From positions 142,108,361 through 142,172,360 of the forward strand of contig NC_079492.1 of assembly GCF_020520425.1 (NCBI RefSeq): a DNA stretch of 64,000 nt. Direction: 5' to 3'. This stretch comes from Spinacia oleracea. Its lineage: Eukaryota; Streptophyta; Magnoliopsida; Caryophyllales; Amaranthaceae. The position numbers were made by a program, and so were the translations under genes. Positions 10,057 to 23,700 of the stretch are shown here, in pieces. The notes under the pieces are model-generated. The model did no database searches. It was not told the DNA's origin and saw only the letters and a program-made list of their open reading frames with translations. Every line of letters begins with the position of its first letter. Within the stretch, counting starts at the first letter, position 1.

Positions 10057-12765
10057 TTACATGTTTCCGGCCATAATCCTTCGGATTCTTCCCATAACTA
10101 CAGGAATATCCTCCTCAGTCAAAGTAGCAAAACAGAACTGAAACCATCCAGGCTCAATGCAGTGGCATGAAGATCCAGGAATTACATTGATCTTGGCTAT
10201 ATTCAACAACTTATCCCAAAGCTCAATCTCTCCTTTCTCACTATAAGACCGAATTAATCCACTCATATCAACCCAACAACAGAAACCTCCACTGCTTTTT
10301 GTGGATACAATACCCAATTCCCTCAATCCACCCACAAATTTCTCATACAATCTTTGTAACCTCTCTCTATTAGTCTGTATCAATGTCTGAATGAATCTTG
10401 TATCAGAAAGAATTGAGAATAGCAGACGTTGGATTACAGATGATAAAGGAGAAAACCGCACCATTTTTGTAGCAGCAGCCAAAAGATTTTGATTAAAGGA
10501 ATAGATTACTCCTGCTCTGAAACCACTAAGAGAAAGATCTTCTGATAGATTGTAGACTATATGGACTCTGTTGCGCTCAAGATCTTCTGATTCAACAATT
10601 TCAGCCATGCTGACGAATTCTTCTCCACCGTGAGTGGACCCCACGAAATTTTCATTGGATATTATGTGGATGTTCTTCTCTGTAGCAAAATCTATGAGGC
10701 TGTAAAGTGTTTCTCTACTAAGCTTGAGATTGTTGTCCATGGAATTTGAGGGGTTTGAAATGATTATCCCACGAACTTTCATGCCACGCTTCTTTGCCTG
10801 GTGGAAAGCACGGTCAAGGGCTGTAATACTTGGGCTGAAATTATCAGCACTACGGCAAGGGACGGGAATTATCTCAACACCAGTTCGCCACTTTATATCT
10901 CTGTCGAATCTGTAGACTTTTCGAGTCAAATCCTCTGAACATTTAACAAAAAAGAAGTTTGAAGTAGAGAGAGGGAAAGTGTGATTACCCAGGGTAGTAT
11001 GGAGAAGGAACAAGAAATGCATTTCCAGGATCTGCTAAGCAGAAGCTGAGGATCTCAATTGCTGGGGTTGCACCTGCAGTCATAACTATTTGGGACGGAT
11101 CAAAATGGACCCTTCTTTCTGTCATTTCAGACATGAATCCTGCTACTGCCTGTAATGTAAGTTTGCTCACTAGTAAGACTTAGCTTGAGGAAAAAATGTA
11201 ATTCGAATAGTACTGAATACTGATAGTGGTAAATTGACAGTCAAGAAATTTCCACGAACGACAGGCATATTCTTTACTAATTGATTGTAAAGAGTTGAAT
11301 AACTAGGATTCACTATAACTTACACCTTCCCAAGAAAGAACTTAAGGGTGCCAAGAGGTCACTCATTCGGTCCGATGATTAGTGCATGATACATATCTGG
11401 AACAATGCCCAGAAGCATACTGCACCAATCTGTAAAGGTGAAAATCTTGAATAATGCAGTATATTGTATTCAGTTAATCACAATCCACAAAACTCTTTAA
11501 AAGTAGATATCACATTTCTTGGAATTTCCTGCGTAGGGGTGAAATCCGCGGTTTTTAACCTACATTCTCAAATCCATTATCAGCCTTGAACATCAAACAC
11601 AGAAACACCACCCTTTTTTGTACAACATCAATTAGCAGTTCAGACTTTCAGTATTTCACAATTCTGTTTAAGAAAATGACTAAATGAGGAAACATTAACA
11701 ACACTAAAAAAAAAAAAACACACAAAAAGTTCATCAGACCTGAAAAGTTTCTATGATTATATTATTCCGTACAACCAGTCAACCAATCATAAGCAAATGC
11801 AGATTGTCCTTATTTCCCAATTAAGAAATAACTGGTGAAAAGTTAGAAATCATTTCATTTCACATGAACTGTGGTAACAAAAAAAAGGAAGCTAGTAAAG
11901 TTGTGCAATATACCATTTTCAATTCCATGATTCCATGAAAAGGTTGATAAGTTGCAGTCCCACTTATACTCATTTCATCTGTTCCACCACAGTACTCATT
12001 TCTAGTACCCATCAATATGGATTTTCTCCCATTCTCCACCATCCATTCTCTCACCAAATCTTCACACACCTGCAACATCAAAACGTTACACATTCTTAGT
12101 TGTTTTGAGTGCACCTAGACCTACACATAACGCGTTCTAAATTAAGGTTTTCTAAACGTCAAGTAGCTTGTGACCAAATTGGACACAAGTCACCCAATAC
12201 AAACATTTTTAGTACCAACACAGATTATGTGTATAATAAATGAGGTCCAATTATGGAAGATTGTGTCAAAAAATCTTTATAAATAAATAAAACACAAACT
12301 CACATGATTTTCAGGCAAGCCAAGCTGAATAACACCATCAGGATTACCCGACTGATCAAACGGGTCATCAGAAGCCCGACTCAAACCAACAAAATACGGC
12401 GAGGTGTCAACAGATTTAACAGCCCGGGAAGAGAGGTGTGCCGGGCCAGATGGGCCTCTAGGAGAGAGAAGCAACCTCGAATGACACCTCTCCAACACCG
12501 GTGGCGGTGGCGGAGAGTTAATATCATCACTATTATTATCTTCATCGGGGCGATTTCTTCGAAGGTAAAGCTGAAGAAAGTAAAAGAGAGCACAAGGAAT
12601 AACAGAGCCAAAGAAGAGACCTCCTCTTCCCTGAACAACACCTTGTAAGGGAACAATTATTCTCATCGCTGTACCTCCACCGGAAGCGTCTCCGGAGATG
12701 GATGTTCTTCCGGTGGTTGTGGGTTTTCCGGTGGGTTTCTCGGCGGTGCGTTTGAAAAGGGTCAT
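10057..12765 (-). CDS. ACS10: ACS10-type aminotransferase-like protein, probable pseudoenzyme
   Basis: Four exons (12765-12304, 12069-11914, 11149-10989, 10909-10057) join in one frame to 543 residues. An N-terminal extension carries a hydrophobic segment ([16 protein letters not shown]) after the ACS10-type block [16 protein letters not shown]. The rest is the ACC-synthase-like fold: [51 protein letters not shown]. Arabidopsis ACS10 and ACS12 are known to be aminotransferases, not ACC synthases. Here the position of the PLP Schiff-base lysine is Glu383 ([15 protein letters not shown]; family SKDL). The arginine after EPGWF, which binds the substrate carboxylate in this fold, is Gln517. The usual NPSNPxG loop reads NPSNSMDN. 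Frame and splice sites are intact, so the gene is probably expressed but catalytically dead. It is convergent with the LRR kinase, its neighbour in Arabidopsis too (At1g62950/At1g62960). Confidence 0.9.
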
Positions 12766-13555
12766 GTTTGATGGTGGTGATTCGGCATATTTTGCGGTGG
12801 ATTTGAGAGTTAGCGTGAGAGAAGAAGAAGAATTAAGATTGATTAATGAAATAATTATGCAGGAAATGAATTAGTTTAGATTGAGTAGTGTACGTCAGTT
12901 GGCGCTCTTTATTTGGGTATGTGTGGACTGTGGGTGTGGAAGCCTCTTGGATTGCGGGAGATGACCCTGGGACAGTTGCTTATTTCAACGACTTCTGAGG
13001 AGAGAATTTTTTAGTGCCAAGATCAATTTGTTTGGGACTTTTTTGGAATTTTACAAGTAACAAATACACTCATATTGTACCCATATATAATTAAAATTGG
13101 GATGCATATTCAACATATTTACAAAAGATGCAAACGAAACGGCATTTTGGATAGCAAATGTAGACATATTGTTACGTACAGATTTTATGTGTATCCAGCC
13201 TTGTAGTATTCAGCAGTTAATTTCGATTGCAAAAAGTGATAACTTAGGAGTTACCTTCGAGCGGAGGGCTCATAATGTATTTTTCTTCTTATGTATCAAA
13301 TAAAATACTCATGGAAGTTGTGTGAACTTGTGTCTAGACTCTAGACCAAAGTTCAACCCTTTTAAGCTTCATTTAACCTTACCAATACCATCTTGGTAAT
13401 TGTTGAATCTGGTGAGCGGACTTGACATAAAGATGGTTGAACCTCGAGGTGTTAGGGGTCATTAGACTTGGCATCGGCCAAGCCAAATAGGTCAAATCCA
13501 TCAACAGACGATCAACCCAATATGACTTACCATCGGTTTGACAAACTGCTACGTA

Positions 13556-13779
13556 CTACCTCCGTTTCTGAAAGTTCTTTACGCTTTGAAAAATGTGTCC
13601 AAAGCATAAAAACTTTGACCGTAAATTCTCACTATTATATACATCAAAACGTTACGTATTTTCAGAATATCATATTTTTATAATTTTTTCACATACGAAA
13701 TAGGATATATTAGTAGTTAAATATTGCATTGGAGTTCGTGCAAATAGTAACTGTAAAGATTTTTTTGAAACGGAGGAAG
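13556..13779. repeat. Stowaway-like MITE
   Basis: 224 bp with ends CTACCTCCGTTTC and GAAACGGAGGAAG, flanked by TA (13554-13555, 13780-13781). The copy at 42737-42991 is the same family in the opposite orientation. Confidence 0.8.
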
Positions 13780-15139
13780 TAGTTAGTAGTATTAAAACCT
13801 AATATTAGAACATATGGAAATCGTTATCCTTTGCAGCCTAATCTTTAATAATGATTGTCGTTCATACAAATGTTGTCATCCAAATTATCAAAGTGTTTTA
13901 GTGGCATCATACAAGAACATTAATTAATTGTCATAATTTTATTATTGCAAGGAACATGTCATATTCAATATTCACAACAGGATGAAGATGAAACACTCTG
14001 AATATATCACCTATAAATTAAAACCAAGAAACAAATTAAAAATCGTGTCGTTGTCCCTTAAAGTCTGCGTGACAATACAAAATGTTTGAAACTCTTTTGG
14101 AGATAAACATGACAATTAACAGTTGTCACTCTTTGAAGAATAGAGAAGCATCTACTTGTGTATTTTTTGGGTAAGAAAGTTCCAAAAACCATTATTACAA
14201 CCTAAGTACTAGCCAAAGCATGTCTTCTATTTTTTGTAATGACTACTTAGGAGTGACTCTCGTGCGGAGAGGTTCTTGTACGTATTTACGTTATCATTAT
14301 GATGTCACGTTCTTTTACGGACTCTTTTATTACACGGTGAACATCATACATATATTAATGGTTTTGAATAGTGAGTGTTCGAATTTGTAACATATCGTAC
14401 ATATGCCATCAGTTTTCACTAGTAGGCGAATACGTAATGGGAGTTATAAAATTATAAAAATTGTACATTAATTTCTGAAATTTGTCTCTCTCAATGACAC
14501 CCAATATTATTGTCCATGCATGCTTTTGCATGTGTTTACTAATCACACTTCCCTTTGATAGTTGGTATGATGAGTAAGAACTCAAAAGAGTATCCACAAA
14601 TTGAATTAATAAGATAAGAGAAGCCTCAAATCAAAGCCACTTGGGGGCTCAAATGCTCAATCTAATAGTGACAATTTTTATTTTGGTGGAAAATATAAAT
14701 AATGACATTTCAAGACAAATAAAATTACAGCTTTGGTCTTTTTTGGATGTTTTTCAATCTCACCACAAATACCAACGCAGCCAAATTCAAAAACCCAAAG
14801 TCCAAAGCCTCTCAAGTCTCAACCACCCACACATTTCAGAACGTAACATTGGGCTTCATAATACCTGCGGGCTAGAAAGCACGGGCAGTCGGGCACACAT
14901 CTAGCTTACAGCCTTACAGGTCCATTTAGAGGTTTCATTTAGCTTACAGGTCCATACATAAAGGTTTCATCCACTTTTTCGTTTTAAGTGGTAAAAAACA
15001 AGTTTTTTTTAGGTGGTAAAATACAAGTTATAGTTTTTAAGGTGGTAAAAAACAATTTTTTGATTTGTTGTATAGGTGGTAAAAACAATTTGTCCTAATT
15101 ATAAAGTATAATTTAAAATAATAACAACAATAATAACTA

Positions 15140-15474
15140 CTACCTCCGTTCTTGAAAGTTATTTACTCTTTTCGTTTTAGTCCGTTCTTGAAAGTTCTAT
15201 GCACTCTAATTTATTCCATTTTAACATATAAATTTTACATTTATACCCCCATTTGGCCCATTACAACATGCAGTTTGCAACATTTTATTATGAAAATCCA
15301 GCATAATTAACTTAACCATTCACAATACTTTAATATTATTTTTTATCACTCACATTGTTGAACAAATTATAGCTACTCATTTTCCCATTTGTTGCCTCAC
15401 CATCTCATGTTCACCAAAGTTTCTTAATTACCGTGCAAATAGTAAGCGTAAAGATCATTTAAGAATTGAGGTAG
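15140..15474. repeat. Stowaway-like MITE
   Basis: 335 bp. The left end CTACCTCCGTTCTTGAAAG is repeated once more about 40 bp inside. The right end, as reverse complement, is CTACCTCAATTCTTAAATG. TA lies on both sides (15138-15139, 15475-15476). Confidence 0.7.
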
Positions 15475-16248
15475 TATAATGTTATTAGAGATAATATTCC
15501 AATAGATTAAAAATGTGAAAACTAATTAAAGTAGTTTAAAACAAATATTAAAAATACTAAGTGGTAGATCGATTCAGATAACTGGATATGACCGGATATT
15601 TGTCATCGAATAATAATTAATGAGTTAGATACAAGATATAATTCATCCGGATATATGGATGCACCATAGAGGAATTTCAGACCACTTTAATTATTGTAAT
15701 TGATCATTGAGAATTACCGTTGAAATGATCTTTGGGGAGTTAAAGAAATGGTGAAAGGGTCTATATAATATGACCAAAGTCACACAAGTGTATATATAGT
15801 CAATAATTATTTGCCCTTTCACATTTCATTTATAATTTTATACGAATGCACACGCTTAATTGGATTACCAGTGGGACAAATATACTGGCACGCCAACAAT
15901 ACCAGTGGGACAACAACAACATCGTACAAAAGGTCATGAAAGAGAAGATCCATCGATGCTTATTGGAGACCAAAAAAATGGCATGTCTAAAGTTCATAAT
16001 TCTATATAAACACACATTTGAAGATCTATTCAGCTGGGTGTAATATGAAGATGATGATGAAATCGAAGTGGAAGAAATGATGAGTTGATAAAACAATGAA
16101 ATAAGATGATTAGAAAAACAAGATGATGTACAATAGAAAACAGTTAATTTATATAGAAAAGAAGTCTAGCTCGTTCCACTATCATATTGGAAATAATATT
16201 AATGAATGTAATAATAAATAACAATACTAATAATTACACTAATAATAA

Positions 16249-16296
16249 TAAAAACAACAACAACAACAACAACAACAATAATAATAATAATAATAA
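16249..16296. repeat. AAC/AAT microsatellite
   Basis: A run of AAC units passes directly into a run of AAT units within AT-rich intergenic DNA. Confidence 0.85.
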
Positions 16297-16737
16297 CACG
16301 ATAAATAATAGTCTAAAATAATGGATAATAAAAATGATAACAATATTAAATAAAAATAAAATATGGTTACACTAATAATGATTATAATAGTAATGACACT
16401 ATCAAGAATAAAAACAACTACTACGTATTTTATATTAATTGAAAAAGTTATAATATGAAAATATTAATAACATAAATAAAGTTGAACTATAACATGTTCT
16501 TTTAAACTGAACTGGAATTATTGGACCTGAACTGAAATGAACTAAATTATGAAGAAAAAAAAGTCCAAAAGAACAAGCCTAGTAGTTACTATTTTTTTTT
16601 AAAAAGCATTAACGTTAGAATATTAATAAGAATATACGAAATATTTCATTTGTTTTTATTACTTTTGGGTTACAAGCTGTACTATTGAATTACTGGTTAA
16701 AACTCTATATTATAAATAGAAGGTCACGAGTTTGAGC

Positions 16738-16824
16738 ATGGCGTTTTAGGGTTTCTTTATGCTGTTATGGCGTTTTAGGGTTTCTTTATGTTGTTATGGC
16801 GTTTTAGGGTTTCTTTTTGTTGTT
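16738..16824 (+). repeat. Three tandem 29-bp units each carrying a telo-box
   Basis: Three head-to-tail copies begin at 16738, 16767 and 16796, each starting ATGGCGTTTTAGGGTTTC. Each carries TTTAGGG, the plant telomere word, known as a telo-box in promoters. The array is about 0.9 kb upstream of the TPX2-family start codon. Confidence 0.85.
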
Positions 16825-16904
16825 GTTATCGGAGATTTCTGATCATACTTCCTACGTTTCACTATATCCACATCATGTTGATTTGCTAAAATCTTTTATA
16901 TAAT

Positions 16905-17130
16905 TCCTCTATTTGTTTTTAGATGATACAATTATTTAGGCATGTTTGCCAATGCACGATTTCAAACATTAATATCTTCAATTGTAGATAAGAAAAAGTT
17001 ATAAAAAATTGATATTTAAAAATTAATTATTGATACGAATTTAATAAGCTCTAATACGATTATATTTTTTCTTAAATATAAATCAAAAAAAAATTTTATT
17101 GAACTTGTGTGAATAACGTAAAAAAATCCA
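16905..17130. repeat. Degenerate MITE copy
   Basis: It shares long stretches with the complete element at 46248-46504, including ACAATTATTTAG, TTTGCCAATGCACGATTTC and GATAAGAAAAA. Its right end is not clear. Confidence 0.55.
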
Positions 17131-17339
17131 AAAAAAGTCAGTACTAAATTTGAGTGACCATCATGATATTTGGCATGCCAAAATCAGGTTAAGGAACACG
17201 AAGAAACTCTAGTGTGTACTGTTGTTTCTATTCTCTGTATTTTCTTGACTTCCTTCCCTACTTGTTATGCAACTCCCAACGACTGTCCATCTTTGAATAA
17301 AAAGACGAAGCGGGTCCCTGCAACTGACACACACAAATA

Positions 17340-17350
17340 TAACCGTTAGG
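17340..17350 (-). promoter_or_regulatory. Mitosis-specific activator (MSA) element
   Basis: On the minus strand it reads CCTAACGGTTA, a full match to the MSA consensus YCYAACGGYYA bound by three-repeat MYB (MYB3R) factors of G2/M genes. It lies 364 bp upstream of the TPX2-family start codon; these elements work in either orientation. Function is inferred from the motif and the gene's role. Confidence 0.6.
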
Positions 17351-17713
17351 TATAATCCTGTAATTCACCCAATACTCAGGGGGCATTTTCGTCATCCAGC
17401 CTCCCCTCCTCCCAAAATCAAGGGTTCGAAACCCGATACCATTGTCACCCCATATTAAGACAAATTTAATTCAACTCAATTTTACTGTATTACCCCTACA
17501 CACTCCCACAACAAATCATAGTTGTAGGGGTAAAATCGAGATTTAACAATACTCCAAAAAAATAACATTTCAAAATACTTCGGAAATTTCCTCACATATT
17601 AAATGTGGATTCAAATTTCGGACTCTATTACCCTTTTCTCATTTCTCTGTTTCTCTCTCCTCTTACTGTCTGCTTCTCTCTCTAACTGTGCGCAAAAACC
17701 CAGAAAAAAAATC

Positions 17714-20700
17714 ATGGATGAAGAAATGGAAATGGAGGAGGAGATAATTCAAGTTTATGAGGTTTTTGAGATTGATTTCGATTACGAGTTCGACGCGACT
17801 CGGTTCTTTGATTTCACTCGCCCTGAGTCGGAAGCTGAGTCGCGATTCTCCGAGTCGTGGTTTGGTAAAGCTCCTAGTTATCCTCCTTCTCGTAAGCCAC
17901 TCTGAAAACCCTAATTATTTTCTTTCTTTTTGTTTGAAATGTGGTCTTATTGGATTCTTTGATATTGTGATTTTCTTGTGTTGGAAAAGATACCAAATTT
18001 GTGTTTGAATTGGGAAATTAGTGAATTGGAAATGTAGGTGGGGATATGAGTGTTCTGTTATCTAAATTTGTGTTTTTAGGATAGAAGATAGTAATTGTTG
18101 CCGTTAAATGTGGTATTTTCTAATTTCTAAATTTGAAATGTTACTACTTGGATTAACAATCCACAGCTAATTCTGGACGGAGCTAATTCTGGACGGAGGG
18201 AATATGGTTCAGCCGGAAATGTATGCAAATGTGCCTTTTTATGAGTCTATAGATTACGGATTAGTAGAGTAAGGACGTAATGGCAACATAAAATTATGGC
18301 CATTTTGGTAGGTGGTAATAAATGGAGGTAATAGGGATGAATTTAAGTGTAATTTTGCAAAAGTATCCTATGTGATAATGGATGTTAAGGAAGACCTACC
18401 ATTGTAAAATCAAATGTATTTTTTAGCTATTTGGACTGGAATTGACTATCGGAAAATGGCTGTTAGGGTTTTCATTTTAAGGTTTATCATGGTTGAGAAA
18501 CGAACGAGTAGGTGTTAATTTTAGACACTAGCGTGCTGCCATTCTAGGGTCTTTATGGATAATTTTAACTTTCATGTTGCAAATGTGAAGTAATTGGCTT
18601 GTTGTTTAGATGTGGGTTACATTGTTAATTGGTGTCTTCTAATTGTAGCAGCTTAAAGCTGTACTGAATTATGGCTTATAAGATGCTGGAATATTGGAAT
18701 CCTTAGCTTTAGAATTAGACTTTTGCATGATGTAGCATATTGGAATATTGGAATCCTTAGCTTTATAAAGTGATTTTTTCACTTGTTTGGGCCTTCAATT
18801 AGTTGGCATCATCATTTCAGTTCTTTAGGGCTAATTGTGGCCCTAAAGAAAATGCTTAAGGAGCTTAAAGTAGAAGCACTACTCCAATTTTCCTTTTTGG
18901 AAAATGCTAAACATAGAATGATTATCAGTTAGCAAAACCTTTTATTTTCCGTTACTGAAATTGACATGTTCTGCTTTTGACTCAACATCACAGCTTTTAT
19001 TGCTCAACTAAATGGTTTGAACTCCCCGCGCGTGGATGTGTCCCCCATGTCTAAATATAATGACAGATTGTCGATGGATGACGGTGATGCTGATATTGAT
19101 GAGCACACGAAGTATTGCAATCAAGATGAGGCACGCAGAGGTATTATTTAGTTTCTATTTTTATTTTATTTAGGGTCGTCTTATAGAATGTAGAGCTTGC
19201 TAAATTCTTGTGTGTTACCTAAGTCTTCATGTCCGAAACTCTTCTGAAGAATTAGGAGTATATTAGCTAGCTTACAGTTGTAGACACACACTTGGAACTT
19301 ATTTATACTTTTAGCTAGCTTACAATTGTGGACACTTGGAACTTAATTATATTTTTGTTTGTTACACCTTCATTCTGAAAGAAAGGGTAACAGAAAGATA
19401 AATACTGAAATGAAGTATCACATGGCGACGTGGTTGGTAAGAATTTGAATTAATGCTACATGACAGAAGCGTATGTCACCTATATTGTCTTTGTATTTGC
19501 ATGTTGCATGCTTGACTAAGGTGTAGTGTTGACTGTGGAATAGGAGATCGTGTACATCTTTTGGAAACAACTGTTTTACTTTTCTAGATCCTCCTAATGG
19601 CAAGATTTGTAATGATTTGGTGTTATGTTCATTGTTGCTATTTTATGATCAGCATGGAGCATGATATAACTGTATGTGTGGTTTGAGTTTAATATCCTCT
19701 TCAACCCCACTTCTTGACTTCTCTGCTTTGCCAACTGCCAAATGTTCGTCAAATTTTCTTCCGAATAAAGAAGCAAGCATATTATACTCTTGGTGATAAT
19801 TTTGTAGGAGTATGATTTGTTTCAATGTGACACTTCCTTGATGTTGGAACTTGAAAGCAATTGTCCTGTAGAGGCAAGCTCTTAACAAAAGTGGGATGTT
19901 TTAGAAGCAAGTTCACTGTAGACCTTGTTTACATTACCAAACAATTGAATTGTCTTATACTTTTTTCTCATTTGTACATGTTCTAGAGTTGCTATGCCTA
20001 AAAGCATGTCAGAGATTATTGTTCAGAAAGTTGTGGACATTATATTTTGATTGAATATTGTTGGAATTTGTAAGTTAAAATGCTAGCCTGACTTTACAAA
20101 TTTCTTCTCTTTTTCTTATTGCAGAAGACAGTAGCCAGGCTTTGTCGAAAACAATTTGTGATAAAGGTTTCCCAAATTCCCAAAACCAAGCCAAATGTTT
20201 TCAAGGAGGTTTGTTATTCTTCTTTTCAAATGTATGTTGTACAAAATAAAAAAGGATGATATTTCGTGTCAAAAGATGCTCTGAAGTTTTTTTATCAACT
20301 ATTGCAAAAGTTTAATCCTTAATTGTAGAAATAAAACACGCTATACAAAAATTTTCTGTAGCAAGGAATACCGGCAGCCCTTTTTTTAGTTTTTTATGAA
20401 CGCATGTGATTTACTTGTGCAAATTTGCATCGATCACTCAGGCCTGGCTAGTTTTCTTAAATCAACACTCCTTTTATTTTCTTAAAATGGATCCACTTTG
20501 ACTTTCACGTTTTCCAATGCACCATTTTGACAATAAATATATGTAATTATTTACAATTACAAGTTATAGAGTGTTATGCAGTATATTTTGAAACACATTT
20601 AGCCACCCATAGCCATAGTAACATTTTTTTTCTTCTTATATAGAGTACTATAGAAAAATATGGTCAAAGTAAGATATATGAATAGCGTTAAAGTAAAAGT

Positions 20701-23700
20701 GGAACTAAAACAGTGGTAGTGTCGCTGTTGAAAATCTATTCTCCAAATAATCAAAATTCAATATATTCCCTACTTCGATTTAGTAATGGTCTGAAGCGTT
20801 CACTAGTTGATTACGTTCTGCTGCTATTGTCTATACCAGGTTCCTCTACAGGTTTTACTTTCTTTAATCACTTGGCCTATGATGTTAAGAAAACAAAACC
20901 AAAACCGTTTGCTAAGCCATATACGCGAAAGACCTCGACTTTAATGAAGCCTACCGCGAGTCAGTTGGCGAGGCAAAATCAACAACATCAAGCTTCTGGC
21001 ACTTTAAGGTGATTTTGAAAGATAACATTCAGTTTGGCATCCTACTTATGTTCTTATCTTTCTTTGTTGTGAGTGGGTTGGATATTAGATATAACCATAG
21101 AAGACTGAATAGTTTGTTTGATTCTGTGAAGTGCTTTTGCTTACTAATTGAGAAATTTATGCTGCCAGATTGCAGAAAAATGACGTCATTTCAGGTGCTC
21201 ATTCTGGGATTGAAAGTCAGGCTTCAAAGAGGCAAAAGCTAGATGGGGGTCTCCGTAGGGTGCGTACACTTTCTCTTTGTTTGAGCTTCTTATAGAGAAT
21301 TTCTTTTAGTTGTCGTAATGTGGACATTGTGGTCATTCACTTCTTTGTTTGTTAATTCTTTTCACGTATCTTAGACGTAATTATGAAATTTGTGTACCAT
21401 TACCTGCTTTATTCTGATGTCATATTTTTCCATTTTGGTCTACTACTTTGCTGGTTTACGATGGTGGTTTGCACTTCAGATATGAATAAAATTTTGTATC
21501 TGTGGATTTTAAATGTTTTTTGGTCTTATTTGTATGATCTTCCAGTCATTGCTTTCAATGTAGTGCTTACTATGTTTGCATTGTTACTCTGAAAATTATA
21601 GTATCACATCTTTTAGAAGGGGCCAAGCCGCCAAGGGGTCTATTTTGATTTTGTGATCTCTAATTGTTGATATTTTGTTAAGATGTATGCGTTTATTGTT
21701 TAACATTGGGTTTCTTGTGTGACAGATTGTCGATATGAAGACACCGGTCAATCTAACTCACAAGCAGCCCAAGAAGGTAAGGATAGGGTCCCTGTTTTCT
21801 CCATCGCGTCTCTGATTTTTCTCCCGCAAAACAATACTGTCGTTTAAATTTTGAAAAATTATGGACAAAAATCATGGGAGGTATTCCATCTTTATTTTTG
21901 ATGGTAAATAGGACAAGGGAAAGGACAGAAAATTGAAAATTCTCATAATATTGTTTTAATTTGCATTTTGGTTCCTGCAAGTCCTATAACCGCAACGTCC
22001 TTCCTCTTGATGCTGGTGTAGAGAATTTTGATGTTTCTGCATCTGTCTTGTATTTGTACTACACTTGGTGGTAGTCTGGTCGACAATTTATGGGAAGTGG
22101 AGATCTCTGATGTTGTTTGATTGTCAAAAACACTGGAAATTCTATTTCTTGAGAAGTTCTTCCCATCTAGGAAAGATAGTTGCTTACTTAGACCCCTATA
22201 CGTAAGCAGTGTTCAACCAAACAATCTGGGAATACAATTTTATTGGAAGTGATATTTCCTATATCTAATGAAATGACCACTTGTGCAGTGTTATTGCTAA
22301 AGAATATTGTTGTGGTCTTAATATTGCATCCGTGATGCTGAAAGCCTGAAAGTGACATCATATATCAAGTGCCTTCTTAACTTCGATTATCCTTTCAGGA
22401 TGCTGCTGTGCATGGCATGAATACACATACTAAGCTTAGAATTACAATTCCAAGGGAGCCAGACTTTGCAACTGCGCATAGGGCAGAGAGGTTTAGGTTA
22501 GTTTTTTTTTTTCATTATATTCTTTTCATAAGTAGCTTGCAGCTTTTGGCCTTTTGGAAGAAGGACTAATTCATCCAACCTCTTTAAAATACATGTTAGA
22601 AGCTGTATGTTCTTTACAATTGATTTATGGTTTTCTTATTCTTCATTCATTAATTAACAAACAGATCTACAAGTACTAAAGAAATGGAAAATCCTACAGC
22701 AACCACATGCAGATTTAAAGCAAGACCGTTTACCAGAAAGGTTAATTTCAGTGCATTGAGAGGGAAATTTCAGTTGTTTTTTGAGTTTTTAATAAAAATG
22801 TTTCTTGCTGTAATGTACAGATTCTTGAGGCTCCTGTGCCCTCTTTCCCCAGGAGAATCACACAACATTTGCCAGATCTTAAAGTAAGGGACCAATGCCT
22901 TACCCTTGTCTATCTTTCCTTGTTCCTTATGCTTGTCTGAAGTTGTTGATGTTGTCTTCAACCATCCTGAGTTCCTGACTAAATTTTGTTGTTTGCTCCA
23001 TAGGCCTCTCACCTTAAATCAACTGGACGGACAAACCAGCATACCTCCACTTCTGTATCGGCGCCAGTTTGTCAAAATGACAAGGTTACTTGTTGTGCTT
23101 AATTAATACTTGTCTCTAGATCCGTAGCTTAATCTCTGTTATTGAATTTTGTTTGTATGTCCACCATAATGCATTTTTATTGCTTTTCGGTGGCCTTACA
23201 ATGGTACTATAAATACAATCCTATGAGATCTCCCCAAGCTCACTTCCACACTTCTACTCTAGGCCTTGTTAGTATCTTAATTCTGTGTCAGAACTGGTTT
23301 CCCTGACTTCTAATAAGGACTTCTTTTTTGTACTATTTTCTCAAGACTACCACCACAATCACGTTGATAATATTTGAACTGTTATGCGTGCACTACTTGA
23401 CACTGACCCTTTTTTTGCCTGCTGTGTGTGTGTGTCAGCGATTATACTGTAAGCATGTTCTTCTACCATTTGGGATAATTGACTCAGGCTTTGTGTGACT
23501 GGGATCCTAACAAGTGGCGTGGGTTCATTAGATTTTCTGCTGCGTATGAAGGATCATAGGCCAAAGTATTTATGTCAAACTGATGTATGAGTTTTTGGTG
23601 GGAGTAAACGAATGACTAACACGTGGAAAATGTGCTATGAATGAATAACACACTAGATTTGGATGGAAATGTGCTATGAATGACTAACACGAAAAATGTC

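Larger units (their letters stand above)
12766..17339. other. Intergenic between ACS10-like and TPX2-family genes
   Basis: No gene is supported. It holds two complete Stowaway-like MITEs (13556-13779, 15140-15474), an AAC/AAT microsatellite (about 16249-16296), a three-copy telo-box tandem repeat (16738-16824) and part of a further MITE (about 16905-17130). The left end is the presumed ACS10-like promoter. Confidence 0.55.

Noticed and set aside
12304-12648. 114-residue open frame on the plus strand
   Set aside because: Shadow of ACS10-like exon 1 on the other strand.
17603-17713. Upstream in-frame ATG adding 37 residues to the TPX2-like protein
   Set aside because: The extension looks like a signal peptide, which makes no sense for a nuclear/spindle protein, and the family starts at MDEEME-like sequence.
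20460-20700. Possible MITE in TPX2-like intron 3
   Set aside because: CTCC start and some inverted words are present, but neither clear ends nor a target duplication could be fixed.
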